A DNA stretch of 64,000 nt, from assembly GCF_050946405.1 (NCBI RefSeq), contig NZ_JBMNUS010000001.1:558001-622000 (forward strand), written 5' to 3'. Position numbers and translations under genes: made by a program. Shown one piece after another: positions 32,512 to 40,444 of the stretch (its first letter is position 1; the number at the start of each line of letters is the position of its first letter). The notes below the pieces were generated by a model that did no database searches, was not told where the DNA came from, and was given only the letters and a program-made list of their open reading frames with translations. The stretch is from Pseudochelatococcus sp050946405. Lineage in GTDB: Bacteria; Pseudomonadota; Alphaproteobacteria; Rhizobiales; Beijerinckiaceae.

Positions 32512-33826
32512 AATCGTCTACCTCGGCGCTCTGTGCGCTGATGGGAACCCGAATGACATCCCGGGCGACAACCACCCCATTCAAAACTGCATAGGATTCT
32601 ACACGATGATTGCCACGAAAATCAGTGCTTTCGTACTGCTCCCAAGAGCCGGAGTCCCGGACAATCTGGCCACGTATCATGTCGCGACGCTCGGCCTCCT
32701 CGCCACGATTCAGTACCTTCCAATAGATTTCGACTTCGGGGGGGAGATCGGAGCTATCTGCTATGAAAAAGCGGAGACTTTTCTTGCGTAGAAGAATGCC
32801 GTGGCGTTCGAGAAGGTCGAGCAAGAGCGTAGGACGGAAGCCATTCTGGATCACCTCGCAATCGATTCGCACATCATACCGCACATCCACTGGAAAGCGG
32901 TCCTCAATATATTCTTCCGTATTGCGAAATGCAGCTTTGGCAAACGCGGCTTCGGATGCCGATTTGGATACTGGGGTAGGATAGCCATTCCCAAACACGT
33001 TACGCCATTTCTGGCGTTCATTGGCTTGTCCGCTCGCCTCGATAGCTTTCAGGCAGAGTTCGTATGCCTTTTTGGCTTTCCTCTCGAATCTCTTTTTGAC
33101 ACGCACACGCTGCCTGCTGCCAAGGGCGGCGTATTCAGACTGTTTTGGCTGCTCAGATAAGAACTTAAAAAAATCACGACACATGTAATCGTAGTACAGA
33201 TAGCTCCTTTTGTCGTACTCGTCGGTGGATTCCAGAAAATTGTAGGCGAGCGTATCTATCAGGAGCCCGCTCATCGCTACGCCATGCTTGTTTTTCCAAG
33301 CGCGTGTCATTTTGCACAAGCGGCGTAGATTTCTGTTTTTTCGATCATTTGCCGCTTGCATCTCATCAAGCTCATCCTGCGGCTTGGTTATCTTCCATGA
33401 TCCGCCATTCGCGGTATCCGGATATTTATAGCTTCCATCTGATTGCCGAAAAGCGGGCATCACCTCAACGTGGAAGTCCTTGTAGAGAACCTGCACGACT
33501 AGTCTGTCGACCTTTACGGTAGTCGACGGATAACGCGATTTGATCGCATCTTTGGTATCACGAAGAAGTGCGTAATGGCCGCCGTTCTTGTAATTATCCC
33601 ATTCCGCGGCAGGGACGATGTAAATCATGTCCAAGTCGGAGATACCTTTTATTGCCGTCCAGCGACCGTAAGACCCTACTTGGAGGCTGTTGGCAGTTTT
33701 CGATTCGGTCTCTCGGAATCGCTTATTAAGAGCGGCGGTGATCTCACCATAGCGAAGTGAGATAGTTGCTGCGTTATCGATTTTGATGTTGTCGAGAAAG
33801 GTTTTGAAGTCGTCTGCGATGCCCAC
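32501..33826 (-). CDS. CBASS CD-NTase (SMODS) with AGS-C sensor domain
   Basis: A 441-residue protein; GTG start at 33826. The nucleotidyltransferase core has GSYGR (51-55), SDLDM with Asp64/Asp66, and a third acidic position in HVEVMPAF (~Glu121). The last ~100 residues carry the Adenylyl/Guanylyl and SMODS C-terminal (AGS-C) domain: YWKVLNRGEEAERRDMIRGQ, ESTDFRGNHRVESYAVLNG. CD-NTases make cyclic di- or trinucleotides upon phage infection. There are no Cap2/Cap3 or HORMA partners, so it is a minimal type I-like CBASS. The operon is more AT-rich than the ICE backbone and lies between insertion sequences. Confidence 0.9.
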   Translation of the reverse strand: MGIADDFKTFLDNIKIDNAATISLRYGEITAALNKRFRETESKTANSLQVGSYGRWTAIKGISDLDMIYIVPAAEWDNYKNGGHYALLRDTKDAIKSRYPSTTVKVDRLVVQVLYKDFHVEVMPAFRQSDGSYKYPDTANGGSWKITKPQDELDEMQAANDRKNRNLRRLCKMTRAWKNKHGVAMSGLLIDTLAYNFLESTDEYDKRSYLYYDYMCRDFFKFLSEQPKQSEYAALGSRQRVRVKKRFERKAKKAYELCLKAIEASGQANERQKWRNVFGNGYPTPVSKSASEAAFAKAAFRNTEEYIEDRFPVDVRYDVRIDCEVIQNGFRPTLLLDLLERHGILLRKKSLRFFIADSSDLPPEVEIYWKVLNRGEEAERRDMIRGQIVRDSGSWEQYESTDFRGNHRVESYAVLNGVVVARDVIRVPISAQSAEVDDYAA

Positions 33827-34222
33827 TGTGCCCCCAATCGGCTGAAGGGATGATGCGCCCTAGCATGCGAGCTCGACAAGCGCAGGTTCCTATTCTGTGC
33901 TCATCTGGGCATGACCGTCAAACTTCACAAGGCGATTATCACACGGAAATTTCGTACAGGACACCGCAGACACAAATATGGGCGGTCAGGAACACCTGTA
34001 GGCGACATCTGTCTTTCTTAATTCGCTGAATAATGATTAAATAAATCATAATTAAAAAATAATACTGATATTGGTTATGAGGAGTTAGCGTTCCTGATTC
34101 TAGATGGATTCGGCATATCTTAGAGGCGCTATATTGGTATTTATGTCCTGTCCCGCAGCATCAACCTCTGAGGTTGAGCGCGGCAGCCTCGTCTGTCACG
34201 AACGAAAGCTATACGACAATTA
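33827..34222. other. AT-rich 396-base gap upstream of CBASS operon
   Basis: No gene seen. Contains the presumed CBASS promoter (minus strand) and an AT-rich stretch (34015-34080). Ends at the TA target of the IS5-type element. Confidence 0.5.
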
Positions 34223-34278
34223 GGTCGTGGTGACGATTTAATTTTTGGGATTCCCAAAGTGCTACAAATCAGATTCAT

Positions 34279-35504
34279 ATGTGGACGCCCCCTATGGCAA
34301 GGGTTTTTGTCTGATGAATTTGATCGGTTGCTTTCATATGTCCGGCCTGTTTGTGCGGCATTGTGATGGCCGCTGGCCCTGATGGAAATCCGTCGGTGAG
34401 GTCCCTGATCAATTTGGCGCGCTTGTGAGGCGCGTTGAATCAGACGGGCTGGTCTCACCATTGGCTCGATCGTTACTCATCATTGACTGCCGTTACCAAT
34501 TCGGGTGATCTGTATTCTGTCAGGCTGCCAGTGGGTGAGGTCGATAAGCTTCCTTTCGCGTCAACACGGCCCATGCGATCCGAGCCAACTTGTTCGCCAG
34601 TGCCACGGAGACGAGCCGGAAGGGTTTTTTCTCCATGAGCTTCCTGATCCAGTCAGCCATGGGTGTTGGCTTATCCTTGACGTGGCGGATGACAGCGGTG
34701 GCGCCGACGACGAGCAGGCGGCGCAGATATCGATCTCCCTGCTTGGAGATACCACCCAGCTTCGTTTTGCCACCGGTGGAATGCTCTTGCGGGGTCAGGC
34801 CCAGCCATGCGGCGAACTGTCTTCCCGAGCGGAACTGATCGGGATTGGTGACGGTGGCGGTGATCACGCCGAGGCCGGGGATCGCGGCAAGCCTGCGGCT
34901 GGCCTCGCTCTCGGCATGCCAGGAACTGAGCTGCTGGTCGAGGACCGTAATCTCGCTGCTGATCGCCATGATTTGGCGGATGAATGTCTCCCGGGCGGTG
35001 CGCGCATAGGATGGCAGGGCATTGGCGAGCATGGTGCGCTGACGTACGAACAGGGACCGGGCGCGATGTGTCATGAGGATGCCCTGTTGCTTGATCGTTT
35101 TGACCGGCACGAACCGCATCGTCGGACGTTGCACGGCCTCGCAGATCGCTTCGGCATCGAGTGCATCGCTTTTACCGCGCTTCACATAGGCCTTCACGTA
35201 GGACGGGGGAATCAGGCGGACTTCATGCCCCATCGCGACGAGCGTTCGCGCCCAGTGATGCGCCGTTCCACAAGCCTCCACGCCAATCAGGCAGGGCTGC
35301 AGCTTTGAGAAGAACGGCAGCATCTGCTTCCTGTGCAGCCGCTTCACCAAAATCGTGGCGCCGTTCTCGTCGACACCGTGTGCCTGAAACACGTTCTTGG
35401 CCAGATCCAGTCCAATCGCTGCAATCGTCATCGTAAATGCTCCTTTTCCTGCTTCGGCCGGTTGAGCAGCATAACCGCTGCTGGCAGTGCAGGGGCGTCC
35501 ACAT
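34279..35504 (-). mobile_element. IS110/IS1111-type element nested in the IS5 element
   Basis: ATGTGGACGCCCC (34279-34291) and GGGGCGTCCACAT (35492-35504) form a perfect 13-bp subterminal inverted repeat, as in the IS1111 subgroup. The true ends lie a few bases outside and are not resolved. Carries one transposase gene on the minus strand. Confidence 0.8.
34520..35431 (-). CDS. IS110-family transposase, internally shortened
   Basis: A 303-residue DEDD transposase: IGLDLAKNVFQAHGVDENG, VEACGTAHHWAR, KSDALDAEAICEA at the N-terminal RuvC-like domain and IPGLGVITATVTNPDQFRSG...AWLGLTPQEHSTGGKTKLGG in the C-terminal transposase_20 domain (Ser nucleophile region). Usual length is about 340. Around residues 140-150 (ANALPSYARTARETFIRQIM) the coiled-coil linker is some 40 residues shorter than typical, so activity is doubtful. 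Acts on the surrounding IS1111-like ends. Confidence 0.9.
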   Translation of the reverse strand: MTIAAIGLDLAKNVFQAHGVDENGATILVKRLHRKQMLPFFSKLQPCLIGVEACGTAHHWARTLVAMGHEVRLIPPSYVKAYVKRGKSDALDAEAICEAVQRPTMRFVPVKTIKQQGILMTHRARSLFVRQRTMLANALPSYARTARETFIRQIMAISSEITVLDQQLSSWHAESEASRRLAAIPGLGVITATVTNPDQFRSGRQFAAWLGLTPQEHSTGGKTKLGGISKQGDRYLRRLLVVGATAVIRHVKDKPTPMADWIRKLMEKKPFRLVSVALANKLARIAWAVLTRKEAYRPHPLAA

Positions 35505-35533
35505 CATCAAGGCTGTTTTTTTGGAGATCGGCG

Positions 35534-36294
35534 ATGGACTGTGATGCTCTTCGGGATGATCAGTGGGAACGGATCAGGAGCTTTGTGCCCGGCGGCATGA
35601 AGGGCAAGCGCGGACCACGCACCGATAACCGCAAGTTCCTCGACGCACTGTTATGGATGGCGCGCTCTGGCGGCCGCTGGCGCGACCTGCCTGAGCGGCT
35701 TGGCGACTACCGTTCGGTGAAGCGTCGCTACTATCGCTGGATCGAAATGGGTGTGCTGGACAACATGCTGGCTGCGCTGGCCCGCGAAGCCGATCTGGAA
35801 TGGCTGATGATCGACAGCGCCATCGTCCGCGCCCATCAACACGCGGCCGGAACCCGCAAGGTCAAAGGGGGGCGGATGCCCAAGGCCTGGGTCGGTCTCG
35901 CGGGGTCCTGAGCACCAAAATCCACGCTGCCGCCGAGGCCCTTGGCTTGCCTGTCCGCCTGATCGCTTCGCCCGGCCAACGCAATGACATTGCCTTCGCC
36001 CACGATCTGATCGACGGCATAGAAGCCGATGCTACCATTGCGGACAAAGGCTACGACGCCGATCATCTTGCAGACAAGATAACCGACAGCGGTGCGGAAG
36101 TCGTCATCCCGCCCAAGCGCAACCGCAAGGTTCAACGCCCCTACGACGTGGATCTCTACAAAGAGCGCAACTGTATCGAACGCTTCTTCAGCAAGCTGAA
36201 ACAATTCAGGCGGGTCGCCACACGCTACGACAAATTGCTCGCAAACTTCATGGGCTTCGTCAAACTCGCCGCAATCGCCATATGGATCAGATAG
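35534..36294 (+). CDS. IS5-family (IS427-type) transposase in two overlapping frames
   Basis: Frame A from ATG 35534 (MDCDALRDDQWERIRSFVPG; HTH and first catalytic Asp in MIDSAIVRAHQHAAG) stops at 35911. Frame B, open to 36294, continues with RSRGVLSTKIHAAAEALG, ATIADKGYDADHL and the glutamate region YKERNCIERFFSKLK. A slippery AAAGGGGGGC (35864-35873) lies in the overlap, and IS427 elements are known to make a fusion transposase by programmed frameshifting. So this is a normal two-frame gene rather than a mutation, though that is inferred. Confidence 0.88.
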
Positions 36295-36359
36295 TTAAAT
36301 CGTCACAACGACCTAGATCATATCACGCAATACATTCTATCACTCCCGTTTCCGATCCG

Positions 36360-36720
36360 CCCATAAGCTTGGAGGCCGGAATGCTGTCTCAGCATATCTG
36401 TGGGCGGTCGTCTGCATCGAGACCCGTCACATGAAGGCCGCGCTTTCGGCACAGCTCAACAAAACTGATGGTCATGATGCATGCGGGATCGCTCAGATGA
36501 TGCGTGTCAGCCTGTTCAAGCCGGTTCGTATCAAAACGCGGACCAGCCAGCGCCTTCGGACTATGCCCACAGCACAGCAATGTTTGCGGAACAAGCTCCA
36601 AGATATCGCGAACAAAATCCGCTGCCTTATCCGCAACACCACCTCAGCAAGGCGATCATCGCACTGGCGCGCAGAATCGTGGTGATCTTGCGTCGCATCT
36701 ATATCGACCGCATGGAATTC
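36360..36720 (+). pseudogene. Remnant of another IS110-family transposase
   Basis: Decayed reading with recognisable blocks in one frame: CIETRHMKAALSAQLNKTDG, HDACGIAQMMRVSLFKPVRI and LRNKLQDIANKIRCLIRN, matching the N-terminal half of IS110 transposases. Stops and frame changes follow. It is a different subgroup from the intact-looking copy at 34520. The remainder to 36961 shows nothing else. Confidence 0.75.
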
Positions 36721-36961
36721 GATTAGAGCGAGAAGCCGGAAGCAGAAGCTCCTTCGGCTTGAGCTTCAGCCGGATAAGACCCTATCGATGCAACTCTCCG
36801 CAAGGGGACGGGAACTGACGAGTTCGCAAATACGACTTAACTACCCAGGCCCCGCCAAAGCGATGCCGCATAATAGATTGTTTCGTTGGCTCCTCTGGCC
36901 CCATCTTATGGTGGCCTCCTGCCTACTACGAAGAGTAGCGTGATCCTCGCGAGAGGGGCGC

Positions 36962-37180
36962 TCAACTTTGATCGTCGGGCGTAACCAGCTCGACGTGACT
37001 GACGCCGAGAGCTTGGGCCAGTTCATAGAGCGTGATCACGGTCGGATTCCTCCGACCGCGTTCAAGGCTGCTGAGATATTGTTGACTGAAGCCGGAACGC
37101 GCCTCGACCTCTTCCTGAGTCAGGCCCCTCTCCCGACGCAGGCGGGCGAAGTTCCGGCCGACCAGTTTGCGCATATCCAT
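36962..37180 (-). CDS. XRE-family HTH repressor
   Basis: A 72-residue XRE/Cro-type regulator (MDMRKLVGRNFARLRRERGL, TQEEVEARSGFSQQYLSSLE, RGRRNPTVITLYELAQALGV). Single-domain HTH. It is divergent from the regulator at 37335 across 154 bases that hold an 8-bp inverted repeat (37200-37232), a likely operator for one or both. Confidence 0.88.
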   Translation of the reverse strand: MDMRKLVGRNFARLRRERGLTQEEVEARSGFSQQYLSSLERGRRNPTVITLYELAQALGVSHVELVTPDDQS

Positions 37181-37199
37181 GCATAGGAAGATTGCCGTT

Positions 37200-37232
37200 T
37201 ACATACTTTAAGTTTATCAACTATAGTATGTA
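37200..37232. promoter_or_regulatory. Inverted repeat between divergent HTH genes
   Basis: TACATACT (37200-37207) and AGTATGTA (37225-37232) form an 8-bp inverted repeat in an AT-rich stretch, 20 bases upstream of the minus-strand XRE gene. Confidence 0.55.
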
Positions 37233-37334
37233 ATTGAGCTGCAGATGGAGATTGGGGTCGTGCAAGCGGCATGGTCTGGATAGAGAGGCCGCAGTTTGGG
37301 AATGCGCGTAGGTCCATGCGGACGGTGATCATGT

Positions 37335-37583
37335 ATGATCATCGCTCGACAATCACGGGCCGCACGCGCGTTGCTGGGTTGGACACAGGAGACGCTCGCT
37401 GACAAGGCCCGAGTATCACTGACCGCACTCAAGCGCCTCGAATCCGAGAACGGGTTCGAAGTGTACGAGTCGACACGCGATCAGGTGCGCCGATCTCTCG
37501 AAACGGCGGGGATCGTTCTCCTGTCGACAGAAAAGGGTGAAGGGGACTTGCTACTACACGATAGGACCGATGCCTCGCAGTAG
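37335..37583 (+). CDS. Small XRE regulator, QseC-like
   Basis: An 82-residue HTH protein: RAARALLGWTQETLADKARV and SLTALKRLESENGFEVYEST, then RSLETAGIVLLSTEKGEGDL. Proteins of this short type with the GIVLLS...GEG ending are commonly transcriptional repressors. It precedes a short DUF2285 gene (37683), the same pair of types as qseC-qseM of ICEMlSymR7A, where QseC controls production of the antiactivator QseM. The match is by domain and order, not by alignment. Confidence 0.75.
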   Translation: MIIARQSRAARALLGWTQETLADKARVSLTALKRLESENGFEVYESTRDQVRRSLETAGIVLLSTEKGEGDLLLHDRTDASQ

Positions 37584-37628
37584 CTGTTCTTTATGACGAG
37601 CTACCAATCCTTGTCACAAAAAGAGCTT

Positions 37629-37643
37629 ATCTCCTGCGGAGAT
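37629..37643. promoter_or_regulatory. ATCTCC-TGC-GGAGAT dyad upstream of DUF2285 gene
   Basis: A perfect 6-3-6 palindrome 40 bases upstream of the start at 37683, in a position suited to an operator for the HTH protein encoded just upstream. Confidence 0.45.
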
Positions 37644-37682
37644 CGTTAATGGCAAAGTGCGCACGAATATGGGTGGAACAAA

Positions 37683-37964
37683 ATGGGGCAAGCAATCCAG
37701 ACATTTTTGCACAAACCCCCGTCCAGCGAGACGATTACGTCTTACGATCGAGAGCACATGAAACTCTATATGCGGCTACTCGATGCCGAGCGCGATGGCG
37801 CCGACTGGTACGAAGCCGTCAGCATCCTATTTGGCCTGGATCCTGATCACGATCCGAAACGCTGCCACGCCATCTACGAGGCCCATCTTGCTCGCGCTCA
37901 CTGGATGACGGAGTACGGCTACAGAGAACTGGTTCGCGAAAGCCAGCGGAAGACATCATCGTGA
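37683..37964 (+). CDS. Short DUF2285 protein, QseM-like antiactivator candidate
   Basis: A 93-residue protein with a complete DUF2285 domain: YDREHMKLYMRLLDAERDGA, DWYEAVSILFGLDP and AIYEAHLARAHWMTEYGYREL. DUF2285 occurs both in ICE activators and in QseM, the antiactivator that binds TraR and FseA in ICEMlSymR7A. This copy is single-domain and lies 100 bases upstream of the split DUF6499/DUF2285 activator gene, which fits an antiactivator. Weak ribosome site GGTGG. Confidence 0.75.
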   Translation: MGQAIQTFLHKPPSSETITSYDREHMKLYMRLLDAERDGADWYEAVSILFGLDPDHDPKRCHAIYEAHLARAHWMTEYGYRELVRESQRKTSS

Positions 37965-38071
37965 TGCGTTGAAGGCATCACCTGATGCTCTCCAACTGAC
38001 TTCCCAAATTCAACCCGAAGGGGAATCGTGACCCCTCCCAAGTTCTTAAACCGAGATTCGGGAGAATCGCG

Positions 38072-38843
38072 ATGACACCTGATGCATCGACCTGGCGTAC
38101 ATCGGCACACTACGACCATCTGGATGAACTAACGCCATCCGATCTCGCCTGGGAATGGCTCCGCCGCAACGACGAATACGACGCAGACTTCGAGGCGTCG
38201 ATTTCCGAAAGTAGTGATCGCGAAACGTTGACCGAGCGAATGAAGTGGCGGTGGCGATTGCGATTTCGCCGTTGACCCCCTTACACCACCTCCCGATGCT
38301 CCCGTCTTTTGGCTCCCGCTGGAGGACACCAGCGTTGTCGTGCTGACCGAAGCCCCTTCGGCACTTAGCGACAGCATCGCAGATGGTTCCATCGAACCCT
38401 GGCGACCCGACCCACCGGCTGACGGTGCAGATGACGCTGCGTTCCGCTACCCTTTGGGCAATGGGCAGCACCTCCAGGTTGTCGATTGCGCTGTCCAGAA
38501 AGGCGCTGTAGCCGCCGTTCCTCTCGGCATTGAGGGCTTCGACCGGATCGAGGCAGTTCATCGCCTCCTCTCGGCTCTGCATGGCCGCGCTGTTCCGCCA
38601 GATACGCGCCTCACACACCAACAGCGCATCCGTCAACGCAGAATGCTTCGCGCGTTCGACGGAGACCGCGCTGGCGCGACGCAACAGGAAATTGCGCAGG
38701 TTCTCTTCGACGTCGATCATCTCAACCGCGACGAATGGCAGGCTTCGTTTGCTCGCCATCGCGTCAAGACGCTCCTTCGTGACGCCCGCAAGATGATCAC
38801 GGGCGGATATCGAAAACTCCTTCATCATCGCCGCCAATCCTAG
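38072..38843 (+). CDS. FseA-like activator split over two frames (+1 frameshift)
   Basis: Frame 1, 38072-38275, encodes a DUF6499-type N-terminal domain (YDHLDELTPSDLAWEWLRRN). The second frame, open from 38244 to 38843, is shifted by exactly +1 and encodes a DUF2285 domain (HRLLSALHGRAVPPDTRLTH, MLRAFDGDRAGATQQEIAQV, RKMITGGYRKLL). Joined at TTT-C (38263-38267 region, CGATTTCGCC), the protein reads ...WRLRF-AVDPLTPPPDAPVFWLP, as in intact DUF6499-DUF2285 proteins. FseA of ICEMlSymR7A is likewise produced by +1 ribosomal frameshifting and activates the excision gene. This gene lies just upstream of the RdfS-like gene. A plain frameshift mutation remains the alternative. Confidence 0.78.
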
Positions 38844-38983
38844 CGCGCTCCTATCCCCGCATGGTGGGCGATTTCAATACCTCCCAACTTCGCCCTGCAA
38901 CTCGCCAGCTCTCCTCCGCCACCGTGGTCGCTGTCAGCCGCTGATCCGCAGCGGCCGTCCCCAACGCCACGGAGGCCCGATCC

Positions 38984-39265
38984 ATGCCCCACGAACCCGT
39001 CGTTTTGCCGCCGCGTTTCCTGCGCACCAAGGAAGCCGCCGAGTTTCTCAGCTTGTCCGCCCGCACTCTTGAGAAGCATCGCACCTACGGAACCGGCCCC
39101 GCCTATCGCAAGCTCGGCGGTCGCGTCGTCTATGCGATCGACGATCTCGAAGCCTGGGCTGCGCGCGGCTCCGTCACCTCGACCTCCGATCCGCGTGGGC
39201 AGGTGCTGCCGGCGAAGCGCCAGGTGCTCCCCGCCGTCCCGCAGCCCGGCCGCTACGCACGCTGA
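38984..39265 (+). CDS. rdfS: Excisionase / recombination directionality factor (RdfS-like)
   Basis: A 93-residue protein with a MerR/excisionase-type winged HTH (HTH_17): RFLRTKEAAEFLSLSARTLE, KHRTYGTGPAYRKLGGRVVY, AIDDLEAWAARG. The C-terminal tail is basic and Pro-rich. It heads the replication/transfer operon, as rdfS heads rdfS-traF-...-rlxS in ICEMlSymR7A, and would bias the integrase at 7335 towards excision. Gene symbol by analogy. Confidence 0.8.
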   Translation: MPHEPVVLPPRFLRTKEAAEFLSLSARTLEKHRTYGTGPAYRKLGGRVVYAIDDLEAWAARGSVTSTSDPRGQVLPAKRQVLPAVPQPGRYAR

Positions 39266-39283
39266 TCGCGGGCGGTCGACCGA

Positions 39284-40444
39284 ATGGCGGTGCGGAGCCG
39301 ATCTTCCTCGGAGCGCGGGCAACTCGATCTGTTCCGGGCGCTCCCCGGCGACTTCGCGCCAAGAGACGCGCAGGATCTCATGGCCTATCCCTTTTTCTCT
39401 CTCGCAAAGACGCCACGTGTCGCGCCGATCGATTTCGTCGCCGGCGACATCACCATCCGTGTCGAGGCCGTTCCCGACCATGGCATGGCCACCATCTGGG
39501 ACGCCGACATCCTTATTTGGGCAGCGAGTCAAATCGTCGAGGCCCGGGACACGGGGCTTCGCACCTCCCGGCTCATGGCCGCGACCCCCTACGAAATCCT
39601 CAAATTCATCGGACGCGGCGTGTCGATCCGCGATTACCAGCGCCTGAAGGCGGCGCTCGATCGCCTTCAGTCCACCACCGTCAGCACAACCATCCGCCAG
39701 CCCGCCGAGGGCCGCCGCCATCGCTTCTCCTGGATCAACGAATGGAAGGAGCGCACGGACCGCAACGGCAAGCCCGATGGCATCGAGATGATCGTGCCCG
39801 ATTGGTTCTACCAAGCCGTCCTTGATGATGCGCTCGTGCTCACCATCGATCGCGCCTATTTCGGTCTGACGGGCGGCCTCGAACGCTGGCTCTACCGCAT
39901 CGTGCGCAAGCACGGCGGCAGACAGCGCGCCGGATGGCGCTTCGACTTCCGCCATCTTCACCAGAAATCCGGCAGCCTGTCGCCGTTCAAGCGCTTCGCG
40001 TTCGAGCTGCGCGACATCATTCGGCGCCAGCCGTTGCCCGGCTATACCCTATTTTTGGAGGTCGAGCTGGGCGGCCGCGTCCTGCTCGCCTTCGAACCGT
40101 CGGCGCCCTGTGGACAAGCTGTGGATGGCTTCGTGCCATCAGGAACCCGCCGGGACGTGCTATCCGGAACCGCCCCCTCGTGCCAACGGGAACCCAAACA
40201 GGATGTAAACTACCGAATAAAAAAAGAAAATAGCGCCCTTAACTTAGAATCTAACATAGATTCTAACCTTTATAGGGGCGTGCGCGATGTGGAAAGCATC
40301 GAAAACCGGCCACCGACAAGGCCGAAAACCGATAAGATCTATCCTACGCCGAATACGTCTTTCCGTAAATCCGTAAATCCTGCCAACGAAGCTTCGGACG
40401 CGCCGCAGTTGCCCCTCGACCACCGGCCGGGAGGGGCAAGATGA
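39284..40444 (+). CDS. Replication initiator RepA-like protein
   Basis: A 386-residue protein of the plasmid replication initiator family (RPA/RepA type): SERGQLDLFRALPGDFAPRD, MAYPFFSLAKTPRVAPIDF, then LMAATPYEILKFIGRG...DYQRLKAALDRLQSTTV and GLTGGLERWLYRIVRKHGG with winged-helix-like segments. It would bind the iteron-like repeats at 40132-40195, which lie inside its own 3' end. The last ~100 residues are of low complexity, Arg/Pro/Asn-rich, and their coding sequence is AT-rich, consistent with dual function as origin DNA. Supports autonomous replication of the excised ICE. Confidence 0.85.
   Translation: MAVRSRSSSERGQLDLFRALPGDFAPRDAQDLMAYPFFSLAKTPRVAPIDFVAGDITIRVEAVPDHGMATIWDADILIWAASQIVEARDTGLRTSRLMAATPYEILKFIGRGVSIRDYQRLKAALDRLQSTTVSTTIRQPAEGRRHRFSWINEWKERTDRNGKPDGIEMIVPDWFYQAVLDDALVLTIDRAYFGLTGGLERWLYRIVRKHGGRQRAGWRFDFRHLHQKSGSLSPFKRFAFELRDIIRRQPLPGYTLFLEVELGGRVLLAFEPSAPCGQAVDGFVPSGTRRDVLSGTAPSCQREPKQDVNYRIKKENSALNLESNIDSNLYRGVRDVESIENRPPTRPKTDKIYPTPNTSFRKSVNPANEASDAPQLPLDHRPGGAR
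40108..40265 (+). other. Putative replication origin inside the repA-like gene
   Basis: Three repeats of consensus CGTGCYAWCVGGAACC start at 40132, 40156 and 40179 (period 23-24). Just upstream, TGTGGACAA and TGTGGATGG resemble DnaA boxes (reverse orientation, 7 of 9). Downstream is an AT-rich stretch (about 40203-40265) with the dyad TAGAATC-TAACATA-GATTCTA (40245-40265). Together: DnaA boxes, iterons, unwinding element. Confidence 0.65.

Larger units (their letters stand above)
34223..36313 (+). mobile_element. IS5-family (IS427-like) element interrupted by an IS110-type element
   Basis: Terminal repeats GGTCGTGGTGACGATTTAA (34223-34241) and TTAAATCGTCACAACGACC (36295-36313) match as inverted copies with one mismatch, flanked by TA on both sides. 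The transposase lies at 35534-36294. Between the left end and the transposase sits a 1.2-kb IS110-type insertion. Confidence 0.85.

Noticed and set aside
35534..36294. IS5 transposase as a frameshifted pseudogene
   Set aside because: The overlap carries an AAAGGGGGGC slippery site and the family normally uses two frames, so programmed frameshifting is the simpler reading.
38340..38843. The DUF2285 frame as an independent gene with its own start
   Set aside because: Its only early start is a GTG with no ribosome site, the frame is open 96 bases further upstream, and the junction sequence continues a DUF6499-DUF2285 protein.
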